64,000 nt of DNA from JBKBKC01 sp046294265 (lineage in GTDB: Bacteria > Pseudomonadota > Alphaproteobacteria > Rhodobacterales > Rhodobacteraceae). The position numbers were made by a program, and so were the translations under genes. Shown here piece by piece: positions 8,402-18,149 of the stretch. Position 1 is the first letter of the stretch. Each line of letters opens with the position of its first letter. The notes under the pieces are model-generated. The model was given only the letters and a program-made list of their open reading frames with translations. It had not been told where the DNA came from and searched no databases. The stretch is from contig JBKBKC010000007.1 of NCBI GenBank assembly GCA_046294265.1, positions 1-64,000 on the forward strand. Direction: 5' to 3'.

Positions 8402-9322
8402 ATGAGCCTGACACCAGCCCAGACCGTCGATCCGTCAAGGCCCGTTGCCGGTGTGCTTTGGATGCTGCTGACGGGGCTGTGTTTCGTCGCGGTGACGGGG
8501 ATCGTGCGGCATCTGGGGACGGAGCTGCCCGCCGCGCAGTCGGCATTCATCCGGTTCGGCTTTGGCGCGCTGTTCCTGTTGCCCTCGCTGGTGGCGGTGT
8601 TCCGGGGCGGGTTCGGGCCGGGGGTGTTGCCGCTTTATGCGCAGCGGGGGGTGGTGCATGTGGCGGCGGTGGTGTTTTGGTTCTATGCCATGGCGCGGCT
8701 GCCGGTGGCCGAGGTCACGGCCATCGGTTATCTGAACCCGGTGCTGGTGACGCTGGGGGCAGCGCTGTTTCTGGGCGAGGCGCTGGCGGTGCGGCGGCTG
8801 GTGGCCGTAGGGGTGGCGGTGGTGGGCGCGCTGATCGTCCTGCGGCCGGGCCTGCGCGAGATCACCGACGGGCATCTGGCGCAGGTGGGGGCGGCGTTCT
8901 GTTTTGCGGCATCCTATCTTTATGCCAAGCGGCTTTCGGCGCTGGCGGGGCCGGGGGCGGTGGTGGCGATGATGTCGCTGACGGTGACGATCGGGCTGTT
9001 GCCGCTGGCGCTGTGGGTCTGGGTGCCGGTCAGCGGGGTGCAGTTGGCCTGGCTGGCGCTGGTCGCGGCCTTCGCGAGTGCGGCGCATTACGCGATGATG
9101 CGGGCCTTTGCCGCCGCGCCCCTTGCGGTGACGCAGCCGGTGACCTTTCTGCAACTGGTCTGGGCCACGCTCCTTGGCGCGCTGGTGTTCGGCGAGGCGG
9201 TGGACGGCTTCGTGCTCTTGGGCGGGGGCGTGATCATCGGGGCGATCAGCTACATCACCTGGCGCGAGGCGGTCGTGCGGCGGCGGGCCGTGACGCCTGC
9301 GGCGGTGGGGATCGGGGTGTAG
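8402..9322 (+). CDS. EamA/DMT superfamily membrane transporter
   Basis: This 306-residue inner-membrane protein has about ten hydrophobic segments arranged as two EamA repeats. The first begins around residue 17 (GVLWMLLTGLCFVAV) and the second around residue 160 (VGAAFCFAASYLYAKRLSAL). Members export amino acids, nucleosides or other small metabolites, and the substrate cannot be told from sequence. The start ATG follows the palindromic terminator by about 80 bp. The small secreted protein starts 2 nt after its stop, so the two may be cotranscribed. Confidence 0.9.
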   Translation: MSLTPAQTVDPSRPVAGVLWMLLTGLCFVAVTGIVRHLGTELPAAQSAFIRFGFGALFLLPSLVAVFRGGFGPGVLPLYAQRGVVHVAAVVFWFYAMARLPVAEVTAIGYLNPVLVTLGAALFLGEALAVRRLVAVGVAVVGALIVLRPGLREITDGHLAQVGAAFCFAASYLYAKRLSALAGPGAVVAMMSLTVTIGLLPLALWVWVPVSGVQLAWLALVAAFASAAHYAMMRAFAAAPLAVTQPVTFLQLVWATLLGALVFGEAVDGFVLLGGGVIIGAISYITWREAVVRRRAVTPAAVGIGV

Positions 9323-9323
9323 G

Positions 9324-9698
9324 ATGCGGCGGGGTGTTGCGGCGCTGGTCATGGGGGTGGTGATGGCGGGGCAGGCGTTGGGCGGGTCTCCTGCGCGGGT
9401 GGCGGCGCCTGGGGTGTATTGCCAGGATACGCCCCCCGGCCTTTGCGCCCGCTTTGTCGCGCGGGTGGCGCGGGTCTGGCCGGGGGCTGCGATGGGCCCG
9501 GAGGCGGCGGCCGATCTGCGGCTGGTGGTGATCCGGGCGCAGCCGCGCCGGTTCATGGCGCGGATCGAGTGGCGGACGCATGCCGGCGACTGGCAGGCCG
9601 GGCCGGAGCTTGGCGCCGCGCGGGCGGGCGGGGCGCTGGACGCGGCAGCACTTGACGCCTTTCTGGATGCGCTGATCGCGCAGAGCCCGCGGCCCTGA
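9324..9698 (+). CDS. Small secreted hypothetical protein
   Basis: This 124-residue protein has a clear Sec signal peptide (MRRGVAALVMGVVMAGQALGG) and probable cleavage near residue 21. The mature part has only two cysteines, C33 and C41, which could form a disulphide, and a central strand-rich segment (ADLRLVVIRAQPRRFMARIEW). I do not recognise the family. It begins 2 nt after the EamA gene, so cotranscription is likely. It is probably periplasmic. Confidence 0.7.
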   Translation: MRRGVAALVMGVVMAGQALGGSPARVAAPGVYCQDTPPGLCARFVARVARVWPGAAMGPEAAADLRLVVIRAQPRRFMARIEWRTHAGDWQAGPELGAARAGGALDAAALDAFLDALIAQSPRP

Positions 9699-9844
9699 GG
9701 CGCTGCGGCGTTTGCGCCATCCGCGACGGGGTTTCTGAAAGTCCGCGGCAAACGCCATTTTCCTGCCACCATCGGTTAAGCCGCGTTTAGCGGCCGTTCC
9801 GCATCCTGAGGCTTGCGTGGGGACGCAAGTGTGGGTGTGGGTGC

Positions 9845-12800
9845 ATGCAACGGCTCGAGGTGATCGGGACGGTGGCCGGGGTGCGTTTCGCGGTTCCGGC
9901 CGCCCATCTGGAGATTGTGGCGGGGGCGGCGGGGTTCCGCGTCGTCAACTACGTCACGCGCGAATCGGTGACGCTGGCGGCCGTCGCGGGGGCCTTGGGG
10001 ACCGAGAGCGACTTTGTCGCGCATTCCGGCAGCCGGGTGTCGATGACGGTGGACGGGCAGTCGGGCTCGGTGCTGCCCGAGGCGGTGGCCCTGGCGCGGG
10101 CGCTGGCGGGCGCGGCCTCGGTCAGCGCCTTTCTGAGCGGAACGACCATCACCCAGACGCAGCGGGTGGAACTCGTCACGGTCGAGGCGGCGGGGGGCAC
10201 CTGGCTTTATGTCGCGCGACCGGGCGGGCAGGGGGTTGCGATCTTCGAGGTGCTGGCTTCAGGCGGGCTGGCCGCGCGGGGCACGCTGGCCGATACGGCG
10301 GACATCTATGCAGCGGGCATCTCGGCCATGCTGGGCGTCACGCTGGGGGGGCGCGCGTTCCTGGTGGCGGGGTCGGTGGTCGAGCATGGGCTGACGGTTT
10401 GGGAGGTGGGCGCGGGTGGTGCGCTGGCGCGGGCCACGGCGATGGGGCAGGCCGAGATGGTGCCGGTGCAGGCGGTGACGGCCCTGCGCAGCGTCACCCT
10501 GGGCGGGCAGGTCTATGTGATCGCGGCGGCGGCGGGATCGTCCAGCCTGTCGGTGTTCCGCATGGCCGACACGGGCCGGATGGTTCTGGTCGACCACCTG
10601 ATCGACGATCTGGCGACGCGCTTCCAGGGGGCGTCGGTGCTGGATGCGATGGTGGTGGGCGATCGCGCCTTTGTCGTGGCCGCGGGGCGGGACAACGGCC
10701 TGTCGCTGTTCACGATGACGCCCGAGGGGCGGCTGATCCATCTGTCCACGCTGGCCGATGGCACCGACACCTCGCTGGCCAACATCGCGGCGGTCGAGAT
10801 GCTGCGGGTGGGGGATGAGGTGCAGGTGCTGGTCGGCTCGGGGGCCGAGGCGGGGCTGACGCTGTTGCGGATCAATCTGGCCGGGATGGGGCAGGTGATC
10901 GGGGCGACGGGGGGCCATGCCGCGGGCACCGGCGGGCATGACTTCATGTTCCGCGCGTCCGGGGCGGGCACGCTGGAGGGGGGGGCCGGCAACGACATCC
11001 TGATCGACGGGCCGGGCGAGGATGCCCTGCGCGGCGGTCCGGGGGCCGATCTGTTCGTGCTGACCGCGGATGGCCGGGCCGACACCATTCTGGATTTCGA
11101 GCCGGGGGTGGACCGGATCGACCTGTCGCTGTGGCCCTTCCTGCGCTCGACCGCGCAGGTGTCGGTGACGCCTACAGCCACCGGGGCGGTGATCAGGTTC
11201 GGCGACGAGGTGCTGACCATCGTGACCGCGACGGGTCGCCCGCTGACCGAGGCCGAGGTGCGCGGTTGGCCGATGATCCCGGTATCGCGCGCGCTCCTGG
11301 ACGGAGAGGAGGCACCCCCGCCGCCACCTCCTCCGCCGCCACCACCGCCACCGCAGGGGGGGCTGGACCTGACCGGGGGCGCAGGGCCGGACACGCTGGA
11401 CGGCGGCCCGGGTGACGACCGGCTGTTCGGGGGCGCCGGGAATGACCTGCTCTGGGGCGGTGACGGGGCCGACCGGCTGGAGGGCGGCGCGGGCGATGAC
11501 ACGCTGGACGGGGGAGGCGGCGATGACACGCTGGCCGGGGGGGCGGGGGCGGATGTCCTGATCGGCGGGGCGGGCTTCGACACCGCCAGCTATGCGGGCG
11601 CTGCTGCGGGCGTGCGGGTCGATCTGTCCGCCCCCGCCACCAACACCGGAGAGGCGGCGGGCGATACCTACTCCGGCATCGAGGCGGTGGAGGGCAGCGC
11701 CTTTGGCGACGTGATCGTGGGCGACGGGGGCGCGAACCGGCTGTCCGGCGGGGCGGGGCCGGACCAGATCGAGGGTGGTGCGGGCGACGATACGCTGGAC
11801 GGCGGCACAGGCAACGACCGGCTGTTCGGGGGCGCGGGGAACGACCTTTTGTGGGGCGGTGACGGGGCCGACCTGCTGGAGGGCGGCGATGGCAACGACA
11901 CGCTGGACGGGGGAGAGGGCGACGACACGCTGGCCCCCGGCGCGGGCGATGACGACGTGTATGGCGGGCCGGGAAACGACCGGTTCCTCGCCGGTTCGGG
12001 GGCCAACCGCTATTTCGGCGGCGAGGGCACCGATACGGTCAGCTATGCCCCTGCCCCCGCGGCGGTGCGGATTGATCCGCTGGCACCTGCCGGCAACACC
12101 GGCTGGGCGGCCGGCGACCGGTTCGAGGGGATCGAGCGCATCGAGGGCACGGTCTTTGCCGACTGGATCGCGGTGGGAGCGGGCCCCGAGTGGCGGCTTT
12201 ACGGCGGCGAGGGCAACGACACGCTGGAGGGCCGCGATGCGGATGACGTTCTGGAGGGGGGTCCGGGGAATGATCTGCTTTTTGGCGGACCGGGCAATGA
12301 TGCGCTGAAGGGTCAGGCGGGCAATGACACCATCTATGGCGGGGCGGGTGACGACTTGATTCCGGCGGGCGACGGCGATGACCTGGTTTATGGCGGCGAC
12401 GGCAATGACAACGTTGGCGGAGGGAACGGGAACGACACGATCTATGGCGGCGCGGGCAACGACACGCTGGTCGCGGGGCCGGGCAACGATCTGGTGCATG
12501 GCGAGGATGGCGACGATGTGATCGGCGGCGGGCTGGGCCATGACCGGATCTATGGCGGCGCGGGCAACGACACGCTGGCGGGCAGCTTTGGCGACGATCT
12601 CGTGGACGGCGGGGGCGGCAACGACAACATCGGAGGCGGTGCCGGGCGGGACACGATCTTTGGCGGCAACGGCAACGACACCATCGGCGCGGGCGAGGAT
12701 GACGATCTGGTGTATGGCGGTTCGGGGGACGACATCCTGGGCGGAGGGCCGGGGAATGACGTGCTGTGGGGCGGCAGCGGGCGTGACCGTCTGACCGGGG

Positions 12801-13090
12801 GGCTGGGCAACGACACGCTTTACGGGGGCGAAGGCGCCGACACCTTTGTCTTTGCGACGATGGTGGCGGGCGAGCGCGATCTGGTGATGGATTTCGAGCG
12901 CGGCATCGACCTGTTGCAGATACACTATGTGCCCGGCGCTACGGCGGCGGCAAAGTTCCAGTCGCTCGCCGTCTCTGCGGCGCTCGTCGAGGGGGTGCCG
13001 GGCACCGAGATCGTGCTGCGCGGCCATTCCATCCTGCTGGCCGGAATCGCGCCCGGCGATCTTTCGGCGGCGGATTTCCTTTTTCTGTGA
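9845..13090 (+). CDS. Large RTX (hemolysin-type calcium-binding) secreted protein with N-terminal beta-propeller
   Basis: A 1081-residue protein. Residues 1 to about 355 hold repeated blades of the type LGG-x-x-(F/Y)-(V/L)-V-A ending in LSVF or LTVWEV, consistent with a beta-propeller. A first GGxGxDxLxG block is at about 365-410. A run of about 13 prolines lies near residue 490, and the main RTX repeat field runs to about residue 1000. Two inserted DTASYAGAAAGVRVDLSAP-type modules lie within it. The C-terminal 80 residues end in ADFLFL, which resembles a type I secretion tail. There is no Sec signal, as expected for RTX export. No type I secretion gene is in the window. Calcium-dependent folding outside the cell is inferred. 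The next gene makes an activated sugar. Confidence 0.88.
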   Translation: MQRLEVIGTVAGVRFAVPAAHLEIVAGAAGFRVVNYVTRESVTLAAVAGALGTESDFVAHSGSRVSMTVDGQSGSVLPEAVALARALAGAASVSAFLSGTTITQTQRVELVTVEAAGGTWLYVARPGGQGVAIFEVLASGGLAARGTLADTADIYAAGISAMLGVTLGGRAFLVAGSVVEHGLTVWEVGAGGALARATAMGQAEMVPVQAVTALRSVTLGGQVYVIAAAAGSSSLSVFRMADTGRMVLVDHLIDDLATRFQGASVLDAMVVGDRAFVVAAGRDNGLSLFTMTPEGRLIHLSTLADGTDTSLANIAAVEMLRVGDEVQVLVGSGAEAGLTLLRINLAGMGQVIGATGGHAAGTGGHDFMFRASGAGTLEGGAGNDILIDGPGEDALRGGPGADLFVLTADGRADTILDFEPGVDRIDLSLWPFLRSTAQVSVTPTATGAVIRFGDEVLTIVTATGRPLTEAEVRGWPMIPVSRALLDGEEAPPPPPPPPPPPPPQGGLDLTGGAGPDTLDGGPGDDRLFGGAGNDLLWGGDGADRLEGGAGDDTLDGGGGDDTLAGGAGADVLIGGAGFDTASYAGAAAGVRVDLSAPATNTGEAAGDTYSGIEAVEGSAFGDVIVGDGGANRLSGGAGPDQIEGGAGDDTLDGGTGNDRLFGGAGNDLLWGGDGADLLEGGDGNDTLDGGEGDDTLAPGAGDDDVYGGPGNDRFLAGSGANRYFGGEGTDTVSYAPAPAAVRIDPLAPAGNTGWAAGDRFEGIERIEGTVFADWIAVGAGPEWRLYGGEGNDTLEGRDADDVLEGGPGNDLLFGGPGNDALKGQAGNDTIYGGAGDDLIPAGDGDDLVYGGDGNDNVGGGNGNDTIYGGAGNDTLVAGPGNDLVHGEDGDDVIGGGLGHDRIYGGAGNDTLAGSFGDDLVDGGGGNDNIGGGAGRDTIFGGNGNDTIGAGEDDDLVYGGSGDDILGGGPGNDVLWGGSGRDRLTGGLGNDTLYGGEGADTFVFATMVAGERDLVMDFERGIDLLQIHYVPGATAAAKFQSLAVSAALVEGVPGTEIVLRGHSILLAGIAPGDLSAADFLFL

Positions 13091-13184
13091 CCGCGCGCTT
13101 GAGCCTCGCCCGGGGGGCGGGTAAACACGGCGCAGACGCCTTGGCGGCCACTGCCACGCAGGCGGGGATCACGGGGAACCGAAC

Positions 13185-14087
13185 ATGACGGCACGCAAGG
13201 GCATCATTCTGGCGGGCGGGTCGGGCACCCGGCTGTTTCCGATCACCGAGGGCGTGTCGAAGCAACTGCTGCCGGTCTATGACAAGCCGATGGTGTATTA
13301 TCCGCTGTCGGTGCTGATGCTGGCGGGCATCCGCGAGATCGCGGTGATCACGACACCGGACGACCAGTCGCAGTTCCAGCGGCTGATGGGGGACGGGTCG
13401 CGCTGGGGCATCTCGATCACCTGGATCGTGCAGCCCTCGCCCGACGGGCTGGCGCAGGCCTATATCCTGGCGCGCGATTTCCTGGCCGGGGCGCCGTCGG
13501 CGATGGTTCTGGGCGACAACATCTTTTTCGGCCACGGGTTGCCGCAACTCTTGGCCTCGGCCGATGTGGTTCCCGAGGGAGGCACGGTGTTTGCCTATCA
13601 CGTCGCCGATCCCGAACGCTATGGCGTGGTTGATTTCGAACCGGGTGAGGCGGGCCGCGACCGGGTGCGCAGCATCGTCGAAAAGCCGCCCGTGCCGCCA
13701 TCGAACTACGCGGTGACGGGCCTTTACTTCCTCGACGGCAGCGCGCCGGATCGCGCCGCCCGCGTGGTCCCCTCGCCGCGCGGAGAGCTGGAGATCACCG
13801 ACCTGTTGCAGGGCTATCTGGATGATGGATTGCTGGAGGTGCGGCGGATGGGGCGGGGTTTCGCCTGGCTGGACACCGGCACGCATGGCAGCCTGCTGGA
13901 CGCGGGCAATTTCGTGCGCACACTGGAAGAGCGGCAGGGGCTGCAGACCGGCTGCCCCGAGGAGATCGCCCATGCCGCAGGATGGATCGACATCGAGACG
14001 CTGCAAGTGGCGGCGAAGCGCTATGGCAAGAACCGCTATGGCCAGAACCTCGCGGCGCTGATCGCCGGCCTGCGGGACGATGGCTGA
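13185..14087 (+). CDS. rmlA: Glucose-1-phosphate thymidylyltransferase
   Basis: This 300-residue nucleotidyltransferase makes dTDP-glucose, the first intermediate of dTDP-rhamnose and related sugars. The N-terminal GIILAGGSGTRLFPIT is the nucleotide-binding G-x-GTRL signature, followed by SKQLLPVYDKPMVYYPLS with the conserved lysine. VLGDNIFFGHGL supplies the metal-binding aspartate. Length and motifs match RmlA/RfbA. The other dTDP-rhamnose genes (rmlB, C, D) are not in this window. The stop overlaps the next glycosyltransferase by 8 nt, so the two are coupled. Confidence 0.93.
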   Translation: MTARKGIILAGGSGTRLFPITEGVSKQLLPVYDKPMVYYPLSVLMLAGIREIAVITTPDDQSQFQRLMGDGSRWGISITWIVQPSPDGLAQAYILARDFLAGAPSAMVLGDNIFFGHGLPQLLASADVVPEGGTVFAYHVADPERYGVVDFEPGEAGRDRVRSIVEKPPVPPSNYAVTGLYFLDGSAPDRAARVVPSPRGELEITDLLQGYLDDGLLEVRRMGRGFAWLDTGTHGSLLDAGNFVRTLEERQGLQTGCPEEIAHAAGWIDIETLQVAAKRYGKNRYGQNLAALIAGLRDDG

Positions 14088-15027
14088 AACATCAGCGGGG
14101 GGTGATCGGCGCGTCACCATCCTGATGGGGCTTTACAACGGGGCGGCGCATCTGGGCGCGCAGCTGGACAGCCTCGCGGCGCAGGATCACGCCGACTGGG
14201 CGCTGGTCGCGCGCGATGACGGATCGATCGACGGCACGGCGCAGGTGTTCGCGTCCTTCGCGGCTGCGCATCCCGGTCTAAGGCTGGACCTGGGCCCGGG
14301 ACCGGGGCGGGGGGCCGATGCCAACTATCTGGCGATGGTGGCCGATCTGCCCGCGGTGCCCGGCTGGCTGGCCTTTGCCGACCAGGATGACGTCTGGCTT
14401 TCCGACCGGCTGTCGCGGGGGTTGGCGGCGCTGGCGCCGCATGCGGACGGGCTGGCGATGTATTGCTCGCGCAGCTGGGTCGTGACCGAGGGGCTGGAGC
14501 GGCGCCGAATGTCGCCGCCGCGCCCGCGCCCGCCCTCGTTCCGCAACGCGCTGGTGCAGAACATCGCGGCGGGCAACACGCAGCTCTTGACCCCGCCCGC
14601 CGCGGCCTTGCTGCGGGATGCGGCGCGGCGGACAGGGCGCGTGGTGGTGCATGACTGGTGGGCCTATCAGGTCGTCACAGGGGCGGGGGGTCGGGTTGTC
14701 CATGACGACATGCCGACGATCCTTTACCGCCAGCACGGGGGCAACCAGATCGGCGCGAATGACGGCTGGCGCGCGCGGCTGCGGCGGCTGGGGCAGGTGG
14801 TTGACGGCACCTTCCGCGACTGGAACGAGGTCAATGCGGCGGCGCTCATGGCGGTGCGCGACCGGTTGGCGCCCGAGGCGCGGGCGGTGCTGGACGGCTG
14901 GCAGGCGATGCGGGCGACGCGGGGGATGCCGCTGCGGCTGTGGCGGCTGTGGCGGCTGGGTCTTTACCGGCAGACGCGGGCCAGTTCGGCGGCGCTGTGG
15001 CTGGCGGCGGTGCTGGGGCGGCTATAG
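14080..15027 (+). CDS. Family 2 glycosyltransferase (rhamnosyltransferase-like)
   Basis: This 315-residue GT-A fold enzyme has VTILMGLYNGAAHLGAQLDS at the N-terminus, the acidic ARDDGSIDGT, and FADQDDVW, which is typical of bacterial GT2 rhamnosyltransferases. It overlaps rmlA by 8 nt. The pairing with a dTDP-sugar enzyme supports, but does not prove, transfer of a dTDP-derived sugar. A C-terminal Arg/Leu-rich segment (LRLWRLWRLGLYRQ) could associate with the membrane. It converges on the sulfotransferase-like gene with a 6-nt overlap. Confidence 0.85.
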   Translation: MAETSAGGDRRVTILMGLYNGAAHLGAQLDSLAAQDHADWALVARDDGSIDGTAQVFASFAAAHPGLRLDLGPGPGRGADANYLAMVADLPAVPGWLAFADQDDVWLSDRLSRGLAALAPHADGLAMYCSRSWVVTEGLERRRMSPPRPRPPSFRNALVQNIAAGNTQLLTPPAAALLRDAARRTGRVVVHDWWAYQVVTGAGGRVVHDDMPTILYRQHGGNQIGANDGWRARLRRLGQVVDGTFRDWNEVNAAALMAVRDRLAPEARAVLDGWQAMRATRGMPLRLWRLWRLGLYRQTRASSAALWLAAVLGRL

Positions 15028-15852
15028 GTCAGGGGCTGCGCCGAGGCGGTTGTCATAGCCGTAAACGGCCCGCAGCTCGCGGTTCTGGCGGTCGAACATC
15101 GCGTCCAGTTGCGCGAGGAGGTCCTGCGATCTCAGCGGATCGGGGTCTTCGGTGCGGCGGTGTGCCGCCTCATAGGCCGCGCGCACGGTCTCGTCGGGCA
15201 CATCGGGACCGCGCATCAGGGCGGCGATATCCTCAAGGTCAGCGAGGCGGAGCGAGGGGTTGGTCAGGTGATGCGGCACCGCCCAGTCAAGGTCGGTCAG
15301 GCTGGTCAGGCGTTCGATGGTGGCGCGGATGGCGGTATGCGGGGCGATCATCAGGGGCGGCAGGGGCAGCACATGCGCCCATCGCAGGAAGATCGCCACG
15401 GGGTCGATCTGGCGGGCGCGGCGCGTCGCCATCTCGATCAGGCTGCGCCCGTCGAAGGGGCTGCGCAGGGCGAGGTAGCGGTCGAAGTTCTGCTTCATGT
15501 GCTGGGAATAGTCGGCGGGGCAGAATGCGCCCCAGGGCCGCAGGAACACCAGCTTTTGCACCCGCACCCCCTCGGCCGCCGCCAGGGCCGCAAGCGGGAT
15601 CGCATCGCGTTCATGGGCAAAGAGATCCTCATGCGACAGGATCACCCGTTCTGCCCCTCCTTCGAACAGCGCGGCAAAGCCCGCCGCGTCGATCCCTGCG
15701 ATAGCCCCCGCATTGCCGGGATGGTCGCCGCCGCCATGCGGATAGGCGATGCCCGCCGCCGCCAGCCGGTCGCGGTTCTGCAAGAGCACGCGCTGCAGAT
15801 AGGTCGAGCCCGCCTTGGGCGCGCCGATATGCAGAAGAACCTCTCGTGTCAT
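15022..15852 (-). CDS. Sulfotransferase-like protein
   Basis: This 276-residue protein begins MTREVLLHIGAPKAGSTYLQ. The GAPKAGSTYLQ segment matches the 5'-phosphosulfate-binding loop (G-x-x-K-x-GTT/S) of PAPS-dependent sulfotransferases. The later part around VQKLVFLRPWGAFCPADYSQ corresponds to the 3'-phosphate-binding region, but the canonical RxP-x-x-x-x-x-S is only loosely kept. It could sulfate a surface polysaccharide, an inference from its position among glycosyltransferases. Its ATG overlaps the stop of the upstream two-domain glycosyltransferase (ATGA), so the two are translationally coupled. Confidence 0.7.
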   Translation of the reverse strand: MTREVLLHIGAPKAGSTYLQRVLLQNRDRLAAAGIAYPHGGGDHPGNAGAIAGIDAAGFAALFEGGAERVILSHEDLFAHERDAIPLAALAAAEGVRVQKLVFLRPWGAFCPADYSQHMKQNFDRYLALRSPFDGRSLIEMATRRARQIDPVAIFLRWAHVLPLPPLMIAPHTAIRATIERLTSLTDLDWAVPHHLTNPSLRLADLEDIAALMRGPDVPDETVRAAYEAAHRRTEDPDPLRSQDLLAQLDAMFDRQNRELRAVYGYDNRLGAAPDL

Positions 15853-18149
15853 TCCGCCGCCCGCTGATCCGCCGTGATGCCCGGCAGGCCGCGCGCGAGC
15901 TGTTCGGCCACCTCCGCCAGCGGGCGGCCAAGGGCGGTCAGCTCGATCCGGCGTTCGGCGTCGGCGACGGGCGGCATGGCCCATGCCCGCACGAGGCCCT
16001 GCGCCACCCCCGCCGCGGTGCCATCGACCGACAGGATGGCGGGGGTCAGGCGGCTCAGGTCCTTGGTGGCAAAGCGGTTGGTGACCACCCGCGCGCCCGA
16101 GGCGGCCATCTCGATGGGCGGGTGGCTGGGGTGCGGCGACAGCATCAGCGAGAGGCCCAGGTCCACCGTCAGGAGCCAGTCGGGATAATCCTCGTAGGGC
16201 AGCTTGCCCAGGCTGGTCATCACCACGCCATTGGCCAGCGCCACCGGTTCGTGGCGCAGGCCGACCGACAGCACCTCGACCCGGTCGGGGGTCAGCCCCT
16301 CGGCGGCGATGAAGTCGCACAGGGCCTCGACGGCGGTAGGGAACATGTTGCGCGGCACCTCGGGGCGGCCATAGACGGCGATGCGGCGCGGCGCGCCGGT
16401 GCGGTCGGGCCGCAGGCCGCGGGCATAGCGGTCGATGTCGATGGAAGGGTGGAAGGCGGCGCTGTCGGGGGCGGCAAAGCCATGGCCCATCACCGCGAAG
16501 TAATCGCGCAAGAGCGAGGTGTTGAACACCGGCTGGAAGTTCAGCGCATAGCTGCCCTCGGCCTCGGCGAATTCGGGGCCCCAGGCATAGAAGTTCGGCT
16601 CATAGTCCTGGATGAGATAGAGGAACGACCGCCGCGACAGGCCCGCCCCGTCGATCAGCCGTGTGGCCCCGTGCGCGGTCCACCAGGCGGTGGCCATGAT
16701 CGCGTCATTGCGGTGGAAGGCCAGTTCGGGCGTGGTCATGCCGCAGGCAAAGTCCACCCGCCCGGCGGCACCCGTCGCCTCCATCCCTGGCGACATGCGG
16801 CCGAGGATCAGCCGCCGCGACGCATCGGCTGATGACACCGGCAGGTCGGTCGCGATGAACCGGACGGGCACGCCCCGCGCCGCCAGCATCAGGCCCAGAT
16901 CAACGGCGGTGGCGATGCCCGCGAACACTTCGGTCGGGTTCAGGGTGGGGACCAGAACGTGCAACACGGGGGTTTCGGCGGTGGTCACGGCGGCAAACCG
17001 CAGCACCTTGCGCGCGTCGACCACCGTCGCCGCGGCGCGAGGGGCCGCACCGGCTTGCGCGGGCTGCATGCTGCGGGGCACCACCGGCAGCACGCCGGGC
17101 GAGAGGCTGTAGAGCCGCTCGTCAAACCGGTCGAGCGCGCTGCTGACCCCCGGTCCCAGCGCTTCGCGCAGGGCCCAGACGCTGCGCCCGACCGTGACCG
17201 CCCCGCGCGCGATCGCCGTCTGCGCCAGCCGCAGATGGCCCGTGGCCAGCAGGCGGGCCGCATCCGCCAGATGCGCGCCCGCGCCGGTCAGGCGGCGCAG
17301 GTAGGGCCGAAGGGGGGCCACCTTTGCCTCGCCGTGCCGCATCTGGCCCAGCTGCACGCAATCGGTCATCCGGTTGTGCAGGCTTTGCGCCAGATACCGC
17401 GCCAGCGCATAGGCCGCCGCCTCGCGCCGCAGCCAGGTCCGGCCGGGCAGCGAGAGGCCCGGGCGGCGGGCCCGGCGGTCGATCACGCCATGCGCGTTGG
17501 CCCCGTGCTGGCGGTAATCGACCAGTGCGCGCGGCACGAAGGCGATGCCCTCGGTCGCCTCGGCCACCAGCGCCAGCCAGAGGTCGTGATAGAAATGCAC
17601 CCCCGCCTGCGGCGGAAAGGGCAGGGCGCGGGCCACAAGGCCGGGCCGCATCATCACGGTCATGCCCGTCACGTTGTTGCGCAGCAGCAGGCCGCGCAGG
17701 CCCGGCCTGCGCTGCCGCCGCTCGAACGCGAACATGGAGGGGTGGATGACGCGGCCGCCCGCGTCGATCACGCGGGCATCCGAATGCACCAGCGCCGCGT
17801 CTGTCGCCTGCAGCGTGCGCGCGCCCTCTGCCAGGCGCTCGGGGTGCCAGATGTCGTCCTGGTCGCACAGCGCGATCAGCGCCTCCGGCCCCGCCAGTTC
17901 CAGCGCCCGCGACAGCCCGGCCTCGAAGGCGCGGGGTGCGTCAAGGTCCTGTGCGGGTTCGACAAGATCGCAGGCCAGCCCCGCCGCCGCCGCAAGCTTG
18001 CGCACAAGGTCGCAGGAAGACCCGTCCGCGATCACGAAAATGACACGCTCGGGTGCGACGGACTGCGCTGAGACAGACGCAAGCTGCGCCGCGAGGAATT
18101 CGGGGTTGGGCCTGAAGATCGGAAGAACGATGAAGATCTGCGGTGTCAT
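15849..18149 (-). CDS. Two-domain glycosyltransferase (GT2 fused to WsaF-like GT-B domain)
   Basis: A 766-residue protein. Residues 1 to about 300 form a GT2 domain (MTPQIFIVLPIFRPNPEFLA, CDQDDIWHPERL at 95-106, HDLWLAL). From about residue 400 a second module begins (VLHVLVPTLNPTEVFAGI). It has FLYLIQDYEPNFYAWGPEFA, GRPEVPRNMF and a terminal SHPPIEMAASGARVVTN that look like the GT-B domain of rhamnan-type enzymes (WsaF family). One chain probably adds two sugars to a repeat unit. ATG 18149 was chosen because the upstream frame runs into an AT-richer promoter region and has no homology. The 227-bp divergent gap to the metalloprotease gene should hold promoters for both. Confidence 0.82.
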   Translation of the reverse strand: MTPQIFIVLPIFRPNPEFLAAQLASVSAQSVAPERVIFVIADGSSCDLVRKLAAAAGLACDLVEPAQDLDAPRAFEAGLSRALELAGPEALIALCDQDDIWHPERLAEGARTLQATDAALVHSDARVIDAGGRVIHPSMFAFERRQRRPGLRGLLLRNNVTGMTVMMRPGLVARALPFPPQAGVHFYHDLWLALVAEATEGIAFVPRALVDYRQHGANAHGVIDRRARRPGLSLPGRTWLRREAAAYALARYLAQSLHNRMTDCVQLGQMRHGEAKVAPLRPYLRRLTGAGAHLADAARLLATGHLRLAQTAIARGAVTVGRSVWALREALGPGVSSALDRFDERLYSLSPGVLPVVPRSMQPAQAGAAPRAAATVVDARKVLRFAAVTTAETPVLHVLVPTLNPTEVFAGIATAVDLGLMLAARGVPVRFIATDLPVSSADASRRLILGRMSPGMEATGAAGRVDFACGMTTPELAFHRNDAIMATAWWTAHGATRLIDGAGLSRRSFLYLIQDYEPNFYAWGPEFAEAEGSYALNFQPVFNTSLLRDYFAVMGHGFAAPDSAAFHPSIDIDRYARGLRPDRTGAPRRIAVYGRPEVPRNMFPTAVEALCDFIAAEGLTPDRVEVLSVGLRHEPVALANGVVMTSLGKLPYEDYPDWLLTVDLGLSLMLSPHPSHPPIEMAASGARVVTNRFATKDLSRLTPAILSVDGTAAGVAQGLVRAWAMPPVADAERRIELTALGRPLAEVAEQLARGLPGITADQRAAE

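Noticed and set aside
10259..13027. 922-codon open frame antisense to the RTX propeller gene
   Set aside because: It is a shadow frame produced by high GC and the repetitive GGxGxD codons; the translation is repetitive and has no family features.
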